From: Galdieria sulphuraria
Taxonomy: Eukaryota > Rhodophyta > Bangiophyceae > Galdieriales > Galdieriaceae
Length of the DNA: 64,000 nt
Assembly: GCF_000341285.1 (NCBI RefSeq)
Contig: NW_005178474.1
Span: 1-64,000 of the forward strand
Direction: 5' to 3'
This document shows, piece by piece, positions 35,651 through 45,450 of the stretch. The notes beneath the pieces are model-generated. The model made no database searches, was not told the origin of the DNA, and worked only from the letters and a program-made list of their open reading frames with translations. A program made the position numbers and the translations under genes. Numbering within the stretch: position 1 is the stretch's first letter; each line of letters opens with the position of its first letter.

Positions 35651-37179
35651 ATGGAATCGTCTCATAAAGTCGATACTAGAAAACCTACAAATATTTCCAA
35701 AGTATCTTCTCAAGTACAATATTATTATTTTACCAAAAAGGACGCTATTTTTCTGCTAGTATTGACGCTGCTATCGTTTCTCACAAGGTTTTACCGTTTG
35801 GATGAACCACCTGCAGTGGTCTTTGATGAGTTCCACTTTGGAAAATTTGTCACTTGGTATTTTACTGGAGAATACTTTTTTGACATTCACCCTCCTCTTG
35901 GAAAGCTCTTTTTATATTTAGGTGGCACTTTGGGAAAGTTCAAGACTGGGTTTCTTTTTGACGCCATAGGAGCTGAATATGGAGAAACAAAGTTTTACGT
36001 CTTACGTTCTGTTTCAGGGTTATTTGGAACGTTAAGCGTCCCTTTTATGTATTTGCTCTGTCGAGTGTTTGGCCTTTCAGTGGAAAGTTCCATTCTGGGT
36101 TCTTCTCTTGTTCTCTTTGATTTTATGTCCTTGATCGAATCACGTCTGATACTTGTAGACTCCCAGCTACAATTTTTTTGCATAGTTTCACTACTGAGTG
36201 CATTTATGTTGTGGAATTCGTGTCCCAAAACGTGGTCTCGTATGTTTTGGCTTATAATGACTGCAATGCTTTCAGGCTTCGCAATAAGCATCAAGTGGAC
36301 GGCTCTTGCTACTCCAGGAGCAATAGCAATTGCCTCTTTTTTTGGTCTTTTTCTCATGTCGAGGCCTTTGGATTTGTGGGAATGTGCACTAGCGGGCCTT
36401 GTTGGTCTAATTACTTACGTGATTCCCTTCTATATTCATTTTAGGATGTTGCCTTTGAGTGGCACTGGAGATGCCTTTATGTCTGTGGAATTTCAGAAAA
36501 CTTTAAAAGGAAGTCCTTATTATGATCCAATTTTTCCTCCTGAATCGTTTTGGAAGAATTTTCTTTACTTGAACAAGGAAATGCTAAGAGCAAATAGTGC
36601 AATCAAGGAAAGACATCCTTGGGAGTCAAAATGGTATGAATGGCCTCTTAATCTGAGAGGACTGTTGTATTATACAGAAGAGTTGGAAAATGGCTTAAGC
36701 AGACAAATTTATTTGATTGGCAATCCGGTCGTCATGTATGTTTGTATATTATTTGCTCTGTCGTTTTTCTTCTGTTTAATTTTCTACTGTCGATATCGCT
36801 ATTTGATTTCAAATGATATCGAACTGGCCAGATTGCTATCAAAAGGAATGTTTCTATTTTTAGCATATTCACTAAACTTGTTCCCATATATAGCAGTTGA
36901 TCGGTCTGCTTTTCTTTATCATTACATTCCTGGACTTTTATATGCTGAACTTTTAACAGCTCTCATGATCGACTCATTTCCGAAGCAAGGACAAAAGTGG
37001 ATCGTAACTATGGTAAGTAAGAAGAAATATCCAATTTTCGATGTTTTGAACGATGTGTCGTTTTTTAGATATTGCTCCTGGAACTTTTAGCATTTCTATA
37101 TTGGGCACCTTGGATCTATTGCATTCCTTTATCGGCTACACAACATCAAAGGAGAAGGTGGCTGCCAAGGTGGAACTGA
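35651..37179 (+). CDS. PMT: Protein O-mannosyltransferase lacking MIR repeats
   Basis: Two exons, 35651-37012 and 37069-37179, 56-bp intron; 490 aa. Motifs of the PMT family are FYRLDEPPAVVFDEFHFGKF (the Asp-Glu pair in the first lumenal loop is catalytic), FFDIHPPLGKLFLYLGG, LVLFDFMSLIESRLILVDSQ and WTALATPGAIAIA. Downstream are FWKNFLYLNKEMLRAN, HPWESKWYEWPLNLRG and a C-terminal exon APWIYCIPLSATQHQRRRW. PMTs transfer mannose from dolichol-phosphate mannose to Ser/Thr in the ER. Eukaryotic PMT1/2/4 types are 750-900 aa because a large lumenal loop holds three MIR repeats; here the sequence goes from GSPYYDPIFPPESFW directly to the post-MIR region, so MIR is missing. This is like bacterial or MIR-less relatives. 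The ATG at 35651 is the first in the frame. Confidence 0.9.
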
Positions 37180-37318
37180 TGGGACATTGTTACAACATGT
37201 CGTGAAATAAAAAATGCTATTGAAGAATTTGGCGCGCTGAGAGATAAAGATGCAGTTGTGTCGACGTGATGCACTGGAATGCCATTTGTTTTTATTCCAT
37301 TTCTGAACGAATAAAAAT

Positions 37319-38648
37319 ATGAGTCGCTCGATGGAAATATCTATAAAAGCATCGGAATCAGAAAGTACGTTACAAAGTACGTTGAACGAAGAGTACAACC
37401 ACGGCAACAATTTTTACGAGGAAATTGAAAAACTAAGTACTTTGGGTATTAACGCCTCAGATATCAAAAAGTTTGTCATGTTGAGAAATAAATGGAATGT
37501 CGAATAAACAATTTCTTATTTCTCAGGATGAAAGAAGCAGGTTTTCACACAATTAGTTCAATCATCATGACTACCAAAAAGAATTTACTTGCCGTCAAAG
37601 GATTGAGTGAAGCAAAGGTAGATAAAGTTCGAGAATGTGCATATAAAGTAAGAAGGGAAAGTTTTTATTTGATATTAATCATACATGTAATTTCCATAGA
37701 TTTCAAATTCCTCATTTATATCTGGTTTAGAGGTTAGAGAACGTCGTAAAAATTTGATTCACATTACAACTGGTTCATCTGCCTTGGATGAGCTACTTGG
37801 TGGTGGTATTGAGACTAGTAGTATTACAGAGGTATTTGGAGAGTTTCGAAGTGGCAAGACGCAGTTGGCACATACACTTTGTGTGACTGCACAGTTACCT
37901 AAGAGCGTTAATGGAGCTGAAGGAAGAGTGGCTTATATCGATACAGAAAATTGTTTTCGACCTGAAAGAATAGTCGAGATAGCAGAGAGATTTGAACTTG
38001 ATCCTGAAGAAGTTTTGGATAACATATTGGTAGCCAGAGCATACACTTCGGAGCATCAGGTAAGCATTGAAACGAATGTTCATCATAAAGCTGATTGAGA
38101 AGAGGCAAATTCTACAGATTGAACTTCTTGTACACATTGCTGCCAAAATGGTTGAAGAAACTTTTGGACTGCTCATTGTTGACTCTGCCACTGCATTGTT
38201 TAGAGTTGACTATTCAGGCAGAGGAGAACTGAGCGAACGACAGCAAAAACTGAACAGGTCAAAACAATTTTCGTGAAATACTGTCAACGTATTGAATTGA
38301 AACTCCAGGTTTATGTCACAGCTTTTGAAGCTTTCAGAACAGTTTAATTTGGCAGTTTTTATAACCAACCAGGTATGGAAACAGGTGGTTATGCGAAATT
38401 GGCTGATTATTATGTTCTGCTTTGTAAAGGTTATGTCGACACCTGATGGTTCTGCTGGCATGTTTGTTGTAGATCCTAAAAAACCGGTAGGAGGTCATGT
38501 TATTGCTCATGCCAGTACTACCAGAATCATGCTTCGCAAGGGAAGAGGTGAACAGAGAGTTGCAAAGATTTACGATTCCCCAATGCTGGCAGAAAACGAA
38601 GCGACCTTTGAAGTTTCATCTGGTGGTGTGATTGATGCTAAAGACTGA
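37319..38648 (+). CDS. DMC1: DMC1 meiotic recombinase
   Basis: Six exons: 37319-37470, 37527-37647, 37700-38059, 38118-38257, 38309-38372 and 38430-38648; introns 51-58 bp, all in phase; 351 aa. Helix-hairpin-helix region [20 protein letters not shown] follows the DMC1 rather than RAD51 pattern. The RecA core has [40 protein letters not shown] (Walker A), [40 protein letters not shown] (Walker B) and [19 protein letters not shown], and the end VIDAKD is the DMC1-type 'GVxDAKD'. DMC1 forms filaments on single-stranded DNA and exchanges strands between homologues in meiosis I. All expected motifs are complete, so the gene appears functional. Confidence 0.93.
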
Positions 38649-38774
38649 TTGATTGATGTGACTTTTCAATGTTAAATTGTACAAAGAGTGTATTCCGCGC
38701 AAAAGAATAAAGTTTAATACGTAAGCCACTTTCAATGTAAATGTTTTCGTATTTTCATGATAATAATGTTTGTG

Positions 38775-40373
38775 TCAAACAAATGAATAAGAACCACCAC
38801 TATTATTATCCATAACGAAATAAGGCACGGTGGAAACTGGATAAGGCACTGGCAACCAGTAAGGAAGAAATTGTGAGGACACTGTCGAAAACTGTAAAGG
38901 AGCGGCTGAAGGATTCGGTACTGCAGCTACACAAGTCGGAATATTTGTATTAATGGCAGATAGATCAAATGCAGGAGTTTCAAAGTATGCTGTGGAAGAG
39001 TTGTATTTACTTGGAGTTGTAGTAGGCTGTCTTTCTTCAACACTTATATTACACTCATTTGTGGACATGCTGTTTAACGTTTCTTTTGGAACCACTACTT
39101 TTAGAAATGTACACCAAACCTTGGTTCCAGATATGTATTTTACAAATTTCACTGCTTTAGAAGCCGCAAGTTCTCCCTAATACATTAGATCAGCTTAATG
39201 ACATACCCAAGTCATGGAGTCGGCGTGATTCTTACTTCTTTATCGGGAGTGAAATAGACTCGTCCAAGACCTGTCTTCTGACCCTGGTCATCGGAGAATA
39301 TTTCAATTTTCGTCACCGTTCCAAAACGAGTCATCCTCGCTTTCACACTTTCGACGGTAATCAAGTTACTTCTTTCTATTTCGAAATGAAACTGGATTGC
39401 GTATCGAAGTAGTTCAGTATTGGCCCATTCAACTCTTATTTTAAACTTCCCAATTGTTGCACCATCCAAATGTTGTTTGGCTCTCTCTGCATCTTCCCTA
39501 GCTTGAAAACGAATATAGCCATAGCATCGACGAATAAAATAAGTTTCTTCTTCCACAAGTTCACCATACTTTCTGAACGTGGTCTTAATTTCTTCATCAT
39601 TAATTTCTGAGTCTATCTGTGGTATATGTAATGTAGCATTCCTTTGAGGGCATCCTGTTCTTATTCTACGGTTCATAAGAGACATTCCGTTTCCCAATTT
39701 CATAGCTTTTTGTGCTTCTTCCTCCTGAACAAAATACACAAAAGCATATCCAAGAATTTCTCCAGTGTATTTGTCTCTTTTCAAGTCAACTGCTGTCACT
39801 TTTCCAAAACGGGAAAATGCATCCAATAGAATGTCTTCGTTGATATCTCCACCAAGATCTCCGACAAAAACAGAAAATTTTTCATGTAGGCTTCCTGGAG
39901 TCACCATGAAAGAAACAGCAGCTGAAACCTGGCATAGTGACTCATCAGTTTGATCCAACATAGTGAGCTGGTCTTCACATTCCTCATCATCAGCAAATAG
40001 TCTTCTTCCAATACGTTTCTCAGATATCGCTGTTGGAGGAGCAGAATTTTTAAGAGGCGGTCTGCATCTACTTGCTGGTGTTCTACAGAGTTATTATTTT
40101 AAAAAAATCAGAAACGTTTTTGAATTTGTTTCTCTTGTTCGTAATGACAAACCTTTTCATATTTTCATCGTTCAAGGAAGTGTTTTCAGAAATAAAATCA
40201 AACTTCGCCTTAGGAGTATTATTGGATGATAAGACTTGAGTTGGACAACTTCGAGTAGAAGCCCAAGATGCAGCTCCAGGACTCTTTGTATAATTCAGGT
40301 CTATCTCATTGTAGTCCAGAGAACATTCCGAAAAGGAAGCTCTACGAACAAAGGACCTTCTCGAAAGAACCAT
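38775..40373 (-). CDS. RNA-binding protein with three RRM domains
   Basis: Three exons on the minus strand: 40373-40153, 40082-39236 and 39176-38775; introns 70 and 59 bp; 489 aa. The N-terminal 130 residues are Ser/Arg-rich and disordered. RRM1 has FSVFVGDLGGDINEDILLDA and ILGYAFVYFVQEEEAQKAM (RNP2 and RNP1), RRM2 has ATLHIPQIDSEINDEEIKTT and CYGYIRFQAREDAERAKQHL, and RRM3 begins YAIQFHFEIERSNLITVESV and continues across the second intron to KAVKFV. The C-terminus is rich in Pro, Ser, Tyr and Val, prone to disorder. This is the layout of TIA-1/Nam8/PUB1-like proteins, but RRM order alone cannot fix the function (splicing, mRNA stability or translation). Confidence 0.82.
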
Positions 40374-40869
40374 GGATAAGACAAATCTTATCTGAAATAA
40401 TGCACGAAACAGAGCCACGTGGATAAATACAAGAGCAGAATATTGGGCGCCAATCTCTTTCGCATTTTTTTTCATAAACGAGTATATCCAATAGACATGT
40501 GTGTGTCCCCATTATTTGAAAGGAGTTCCCTTTGCGTTGTTCTAAGCTGAGAGTTGTTGGCATCGGCCCTTTGCTTGGAACTGTCATTCTTTTACTTCAA
40601 GCGTCCTCATCCTTTTGTAGCGGAAACTTATTCAAGATTCATTTTAAGAGAGTTTAATAAACAACAACTTGAACACTTAATAAGAACATGTCAGAAATGA
40701 TGTTTGGCATTTTATTCAAATACAAAATCGAGCTCATGAGTGAGTAACTTTGGAACAATTCAGTTCATATTATACAGAGTAGAATTTTCAGTTCAATCGA
40801 TTTAGACCAACTTCGAGTTGATGTTTTAGGAGTATACAAGTTGAAACTGATTGAATGTCATTCATTTGG
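40374..40869. other. 496-bp region upstream of the RRM gene
   Basis: Lies upstream of the RRM gene (minus) and ends at the last exon proposed for the longin-like gene. It holds the RRM promoter and the 3' end of the next gene. Only short frames are present; an 81-codon minus-strand frame at 40342-40587 overlaps the start of the RRM gene in another frame and looks like chance. Confidence 0.4.
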
Positions 40870-42054
40870 TTATGACACAAGAGCAAATAACCCTATACGT
40901 TCTCTTCGTGGCCTATCCTTGTCGCCAAATCTTTTCAAACTATCAATATTCTTCCAAAAATACACCATATAAATTAGAACAAAAACACAAATGAGTACTG
41001 CTTCCAGACACTCTGTTAAATAGATCAACATCCTCCAAGACACAATAAGGTGTCAAACACTAATCATACACAAGGTAATAAAAAAAGCTTGGTCAGAAAT
41101 AATCAGCCAAACGTACATTTTTCAAGCAAACCTATGACTCGGTTGGTTTCAAATAACGCAGATTCCTTTCGATCCGAGTGAATTAAGAAAACCAAGTACA
41201 AACTGTACTCTAGCTGATAGAGGATGAGTTGTTTCGTTCCGTTTCCATTTGAGCTTTGATCGTATTGTGTTTCGAGTGTTATATTTTGAATTTTATCATT
41301 GCAATTGGATACTGGATAGTGGTGATAGTTATTCAAGAAAAATACAAAAAAAATTCTTTCATACCCAAGCCATTTGCAGTTGTGACCAACTCTGTACAAA
41401 ATCTAACAAAGTAGTAACTATCTTCCGAAAAAGTGTTTGCTAATATGTTATCTCCGTGATATAAAACAGCATTGTCAATAAAACTTGTCGCTTTCACTTC
41501 AAATACAGTTACTTTGTACAAGTGACATAAAAGAGTAAGAGCTTACACTCATTTAACACACAGCCGAGGCAACTAACAAGAATGTCGGGTAGCTTTGAAG
41601 AAAAGTCACCAAAATTATTCAAATGGTTTACATTTTCTACATTTTCTGTGTACACTTGAGAGAATGCCAACAACAACTCGGTAGAGACCAGTTTTCCAAA
41701 GTGAGAACCCTTCACAAAAAAAGAAATAAAAACAATAAGAAACTGAAAGAATTATAAAGCTTACGTCTTCAGAATCAAAAAATACAGCACAAATAATTCT
41801 TGTACTTTCACTCACAGAAACAGAAACTGAAACTTTATAGTATTCGGCTTGACGCTACACACACAGAGTAGAGAAGAATGCTTACGGTTATCAAGTTCGA
41901 TATATGACACTGGTAAAGAAACGTTTTTCTTTGAAAACTCTACCAGCGCTGTTAGAAGTGAACCAACTAGTCTTGGTTGTGCAAGACTAGTGGTAAACTC
42001 TTTGGAGTATAAAACCAATCCACTTGAAGAAGTAATAAGAAAGTGATGAATCAT
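40870..42054 (-). CDS. Longin-like protein, possible C-terminal membrane anchor
   Basis: Exons on the minus strand: 42054-41886, 41847-41765, 41709-41547, 41511-41365, then 41311-41132 and 41012-40870; introns 38, 55, 35, 53 and 119 bp. Without the last intron the protein would stop at 41103 (256 aa); with it, 294 aa. The N-terminus MIHHFLITSSSGLVLYSKEF, then RLVGSLLTALVEFSKKNVSL and STRIICAVFFDSEDGSHFGK has the strand-strand-helix pattern of longin domains found in SNAREs and Mon1/Ccz1/Fuzzy-type trafficking proteins. A second similar block may follow (FIDNAVLYHGDNIL). The optional last exon adds a single hydrophobic helix (EAVLICVFVLIYMVYFW) and a basic tail, which would anchor the protein. 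No SNARE motif is seen. The family is inference; the last intron is longer than others here and is the weakest part of the model. Confidence 0.55.
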
Positions 42055-42127
42055 CCAATTTCCAAACAATTTTTACTCAACAAAATTACAAATTTATAAC
42101 CCAAAGACCTTTTCAATTCTCTATCTC

Positions 42128-43081
42128 TTAATCCGACGATTGTTCCGAAACTAACAATCCACTCAAAGGAAATCCTCTTCTACTATATAACCTGGATTGG
42201 CGTTTTCTCCAACTTCTGTTGATCATACATCCAAATTCAAAGTGAAAGGCATGATCTGCATGAAGAAAAGTTGGAGCTTGAAGAAAACATTCAAATGGAA
42301 GCAAAAATAGAACGTTCTGTTCCATATCAACAGAAAAGGTTGCCATGTACTCATTTACAAGACTGCCATAGGAAGTAACAGTGTCTTGAGAATTATCTCG
42401 AAGATACAACCAACGGTCAGACTTGAAGTCGGACGCATTGCGTTTGTCTTTTGTAATAGTTTCTTCGTTTTGAAGACTCCTTATGCAAATACTTTTTCTG
42501 ATAGCAGCTTCTTGGTCCCATAAGATGCGAACCATCGAGTGTATAGCAACTTCCTCCTGAACAGGATTGGTCAATTTTATCCTAACGCCTTGACCTATCC
42601 AACAACCGCAGTATTCTTCAACAGCTAACCTTCTTACTACTGAATCAGCTCTTAACTTGGTTGCTTCTCTAGATTCGCGAAGTAATATAATGCGAGAAAG
42701 ACGAAAGTCAAAGTCATAAAGGACGAAACATCTTATCCGTGTTTGCTCTGATATCACTAAGCAAAATTCTGTAACGTCTGCAGCAATAATATCACAGAAA
42801 GGAAGCTTTACTTCCTTGTACTCCAAACTATAACTTTGATCAGTAAAGAGGGCTAAAGTCCTCTGGAAAATCTCGTTTCTGAAAGTTTCCAGAGTTTTAC
42901 GTTCGCCTTGGTCAATAGAAAACTCTAAAACTGCAGAAAAAGACTGTGGTCCCGTGTCTTGAATCTTATCAAGTGTTTGTTCATAAAGAGAGTTGCTCAA
43001 TTCTTTAGCATCAACTGTCGAGAATTCCAAACAAGTGCCATGCCAAACACCTTTTAGTTGCAAGGGATCGTCTCCTTTCAT
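42128..43081 (-). CDS. DUF3598 (lipocalin-like) protein
   Basis: Single exon, 317 aa from the first ATG in frame at 43081. The opening LKGVWHGTCLEFSTVDAKEL matches the 'GxWHGxxxxF' start of DUF3598, and QTLALFTDQSYSL-type spacing, LPFCDIIAADVTEFCLV and then IRCFVLYDFDFRLSRIILLR match the family's two-barrel layout. The second half has CGCWIGQGVRIKL, a repeat of the same W-x-G beginning. DUF3598 proteins occur in cyanobacteria and plastid-bearing eukaryotes and resemble CpcS/CpcT bilin lyase folds; their role is not settled. No obvious transit peptide precedes the domain in this frame, so an upstream exon could be missing. Confidence 0.65.
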   Translation of the reverse strand: MKGDDPLQLKGVWHGTCLEFSTVDAKELSNSLYEQTLDKIQDTGPQSFSAVLEFSIDQGERKTLETFRNEIFQRTLALFTDQSYSLEYKEVKLPFCDIIAADVTEFCLVISEQTRIRCFVLYDFDFRLSRIILLRESREATKLRADSVVRRLAVEEYCGCWIGQGVRIKLTNPVQEEVAIHSMVRILWDQEAAIRKSICIRSLQNEETITKDKRNASDFKSDRWLYLRDNSQDTVTSYGSLVNEYMATFSVDMEQNVLFLLPFECFLQAPTFLHADHAFHFEFGCMINRSWRKRQSRLYSRRGFPLSGLLVSEQSSD

Positions 43082-43245
43082 TGCAAAATCATTATCACAC
43101 AAGTTTTTAGTTTTCGTTTTGAAAAAGTTTGGAAAAAAAATTTAGATTATGTTAGTTTCCTTTATGCAATATTAGAATTTTCTGCAGTTGATCATTCTCA
43201 AAGCCATACAGTGTACTATAGACAATCTTGCCTGTATTGGTGGAA

Positions 43246-43521
43246 ATGGATGAGACTAATCATAGACAGGAACCTGAAAGAAGAAAGAGGAAGCCTGCGG
43301 GCGACGAATTTATTGAGCAAAAGAAAAGGCAACGAGAACTATTTTTACAAGCACATCCAGAATATCGCAGTAAACCTCATCGTTGTAACCCTGAAGCAGA
43401 AAGTTTTGTAGATGCGTTTTACAATCAACCTTCTCAGATTGTGCCTCGGTTTCTGAAGATGGTATCCTGCCTTTGGAAAGGTGATGATAAGAAGGACAAC
43501 AAATTGGAGAAAGAAAACTAG
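43246..43521 (+). CDS. Small charged protein, unknown
   Basis: Single-exon frame of 91 aa beginning MDETNHRQEPERRKRK. The first half is very basic with RRKRKPAGDEFIEQKKRQRE, which could be a nuclear localisation signal. The middle PHRCNPEAESFVDAFYNQPS and QIVPRFLKMVSCLWKG looks more folded and conserved, and the last residues are Lys/Asp-rich. I do not recognise the family. It fits neatly between divergent DUF3598 (minus, starts 43081) and convergent RRP15-like (minus, ends 43559), which makes a real gene likely in this dense region, but there is no direct proof. Confidence 0.5.
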   Translation: MDETNHRQEPERRKRKPAGDEFIEQKKRQRELFLQAHPEYRSKPHRCNPEAESFVDAFYNQPSQIVPRFLKMVSCLWKGDDKKDNKLEKEN

Positions 43522-43558
43522 AAAAAGTCCAAACTTATGCGGCGACGTCCCACAACCT

Positions 43559-43906
43559 TCAGGTAGACGTCTTCTGTCTTTCAGCTATCTGATTAAATAG
43601 CAACACTACTCCTCTTGTGGCAATTTTGCGTAATTCTCTCTCTTGTTCAACTTGAAAAGCAGCATCTGGTATAATCCTTCTAGCTGCTTGTAGGGCCTCT
43701 TTGTCTATATCTCTGAGTTTATATGATACTGTAGAAACTTGCGAAGGCTTTGGTTGTACCGTTTTGTCTTGTCGTTTTTCGATATTATTCTTTTTGGTAA
43801 TCTTCTTCTTCTTGCTGTTATGTTCTTTTTTCTTTATTAAAGATAAGCTTTTCTGACCGATAATTTTGCTATTCTGTTCATCTAAAAGCAACTTGAAGTC
43901 ATTCAT
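43559..43906 (-). CDS. RRP15: RRP15-like ribosome biogenesis protein (short)
   Basis: Single exon, 115 aa from the ATG at 43906. A Lys-rich first half (KKKEHNSKKKKITKKNN) is followed by ALQAARRIIPDAAFQVEQER and ELRKIATRGVVLLFNQIAER, which matches the C-terminal block of RRP15 ('RKIATRGVVxLFNAI'). RRP15 is a nucleolar factor in pre-60S rRNA processing. The protein is much shorter than fungal or animal RRP15 (about 250-280 aa), keeping mainly the conserved end, as is common in this compact genome. Confidence 0.72.
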   Translation of the reverse strand: MNDFKLLLDEQNSKIIGQKSLSLIKKKEHNSKKKKITKKNNIEKRQDKTVQPKPSQVSTVSYKLRDIDKEALQAARRIIPDAAFQVEQERELRKIATRGVVLLFNQIAERQKTST

Positions 43907-43969
43907 GGCCTCGGTCGTATATGAAGACGACACAATGAATCAAACGCTCATTACATTTGCTTTCTTTCA

Positions 43970-45004
43970 ATGGGCTTTCAACTTTATGTCAAGTGCATCT
44001 TAGATTTTAGTTGTTTTCACTCACAAAAGTGTGCTGACAGACGAATGGTATGTTTTACGTACAATAATAGTTGGTTTGGTTTGTTGAAGACTCGTGTTTT
44101 GAACTGTTTTTTGAAGCAAACCAGACCAGTTCAGTCTTTGTATTCCAAGTCAGCCTTCGCCCTGCGTATGTCCCAACACGAGAGGATAGTGAAAGAATCC
44201 TGTGATTCAGTAAAGAAAGAAACAAAAAGAATGGAGCATATGAAAGTACCTTGGAAGGAAGATAACATGAGTTTGTATTTGGTCATAGTTGTTATCCTAT
44301 TCATATTAGGTATTGCCGGAGTTTCTCTCAATAAGTATTTCCAAGAAGGAAATTTGCAGCCATTAATAGACTGGATTGAGTCATTTGGACCTTTAGCTTC
44401 TGCAGTTTATGGTGCTTTATATTTTTTATTGGAAGTTGTTTGTTTGCCAGCCTTTCCTTTGACGGTAGCTGCAGGTTATTTATTTGGTTTCTGGAAAGGA
44501 CTAGTTACAGTTTCGTTGGCTGGAACTTGTGCTTCTGGAGTTTCTTTCTTATTATCTCGCTATACTTTGCGTTCCATTGTGCAGAATGTTTCCAAAAGAT
44601 ACGAACGCTTTCAGACCATTGATAGTGCCATTTCAAGACAGGGCTTTAGGATTGTATTCTTACTCCGACTTAGTCCGATTCTACCTTTTGCTATTTCCAA
44701 CTACTTGTATGGATTAACATCGATACCTATTGGTCCTTATATTCTGGCTAGTTGGTTGGGTATGTTACCGGGAACTACTTTGTATGTTTATGGGGGATTT
44801 GTAGGAAGATCTGTGACACTATCAATGAATAGTGGCATAGAATTGCATTCTGAATGGTTCCAACAACCTTTGATGATTGGTGCAGGAATTTTGGTGTCTT
44901 TGGGAGTAGTCAGCCAAATATCCAAACTAGCAACCGAAGTGCTCAATGAGGAGGAAAAAAAGAAAGTCGTTGAAAAAGAAACAACCCAACGAGAGGATAA
45001 ATAA
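43970..45004 (+). CDS. VTT-domain (DedA/TMEM64/TVP38-like) membrane protein
   Basis: Single exon, 344 aa. After about 100 basic, Ser/Cys-containing residues that may be an organelle-targeting sequence (an alternative ATG at 44045 starts MVCFTYNNSWFG), a first membrane helix LYLVIVVILFILGIAGVSL is followed by the VTT/SNARE-associated core: GALYFLLEVVCLPAFPLTVA, AGYLFGFWKGLVTVSLAGT, FRIVFLLRLSPILPFAISNY, GLTSIPIGPYILASWLGMLP and GTTLYVYGGFVG. The 'F[LIV]xR[LF]SPxxPF' motif and re-entrant loops are diagnostic. VTT proteins include lipid scramblases (VMP1, TMEM41B) and DedA transporters. The tail is acidic and basic mixed, cytosolic type. The long N-terminus hints at a plastid location (inference). 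Confidence 0.9.
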   Translation: MGFQLYVKCILDFSCFHSQKCADRRMVCFTYNNSWFGLLKTRVLNCFLKQTRPVQSLYSKSAFALRMSQHERIVKESCDSVKKETKRMEHMKVPWKEDNMSLYLVIVVILFILGIAGVSLNKYFQEGNLQPLIDWIESFGPLASAVYGALYFLLEVVCLPAFPLTVAAGYLFGFWKGLVTVSLAGTCASGVSFLLSRYTLRSIVQNVSKRYERFQTIDSAISRQGFRIVFLLRLSPILPFAISNYLYGLTSIPIGPYILASWLGMLPGTTLYVYGGFVGRSVTLSMNSGIELHSEWFQQPLMIGAGILVSLGVVSQISKLATEVLNEEEKKKVVEKETTQREDK

Positions 45005-45450
45005 GTTGTTTTGCGTTTCCTCTTGAACTTTTTATCACGCAATAGAAACGCACTATGAAAGGATGTGAATATATAAATAACCGAGTTGACTGTACAACTA
45101 AACACAAAGCAAGCAACTGCAACTCTTCAGAAAGTCATTTTTGTAAACACCAACAAGATAAAAAATTCTCCAGTTTCTGTTTCTTTTTCAAGGATATTCT
45201 TCTACTTTACGTAACTCTTTCAAAGTTCTCAATCGGTCAAAAGACAACTTACGTATTTTCTCGACGTAAGAATTGTCGCAATAAGTGTACAGCAACTTGT
45301 GGCTCAACTTGTCTCTCTACATCTTTATTACCAGTTTCCAGTTTCTTCCATTCCATCTTCTACAGTCAACACAATATTTGGCAGTGGAACAATAAGCTTC
45401 AACAAAATTTGCTCGACGAGACAATCTCAAATTATCATTTTTGGAGTGAA
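45005..45450. other. 446-bp gap upstream of p24
   Basis: The frame of the p24 protein stays open back to about 45055 but the residues there are Ser/Cys/Asn/Phe-rich without family features, and the strong signal peptide starting at 45451 argues that translation begins there. Nothing else recognisable is present, so this is treated as 3' UTR plus promoter and 5' UTR. Confidence 0.45.

Noticed and set aside
45055-45450. Upstream extension of the p24 frame
   Set aside because: The strong signal peptide at 45451 fixes the start; the extension is low in structure and would bury the signal peptide inside the protein.
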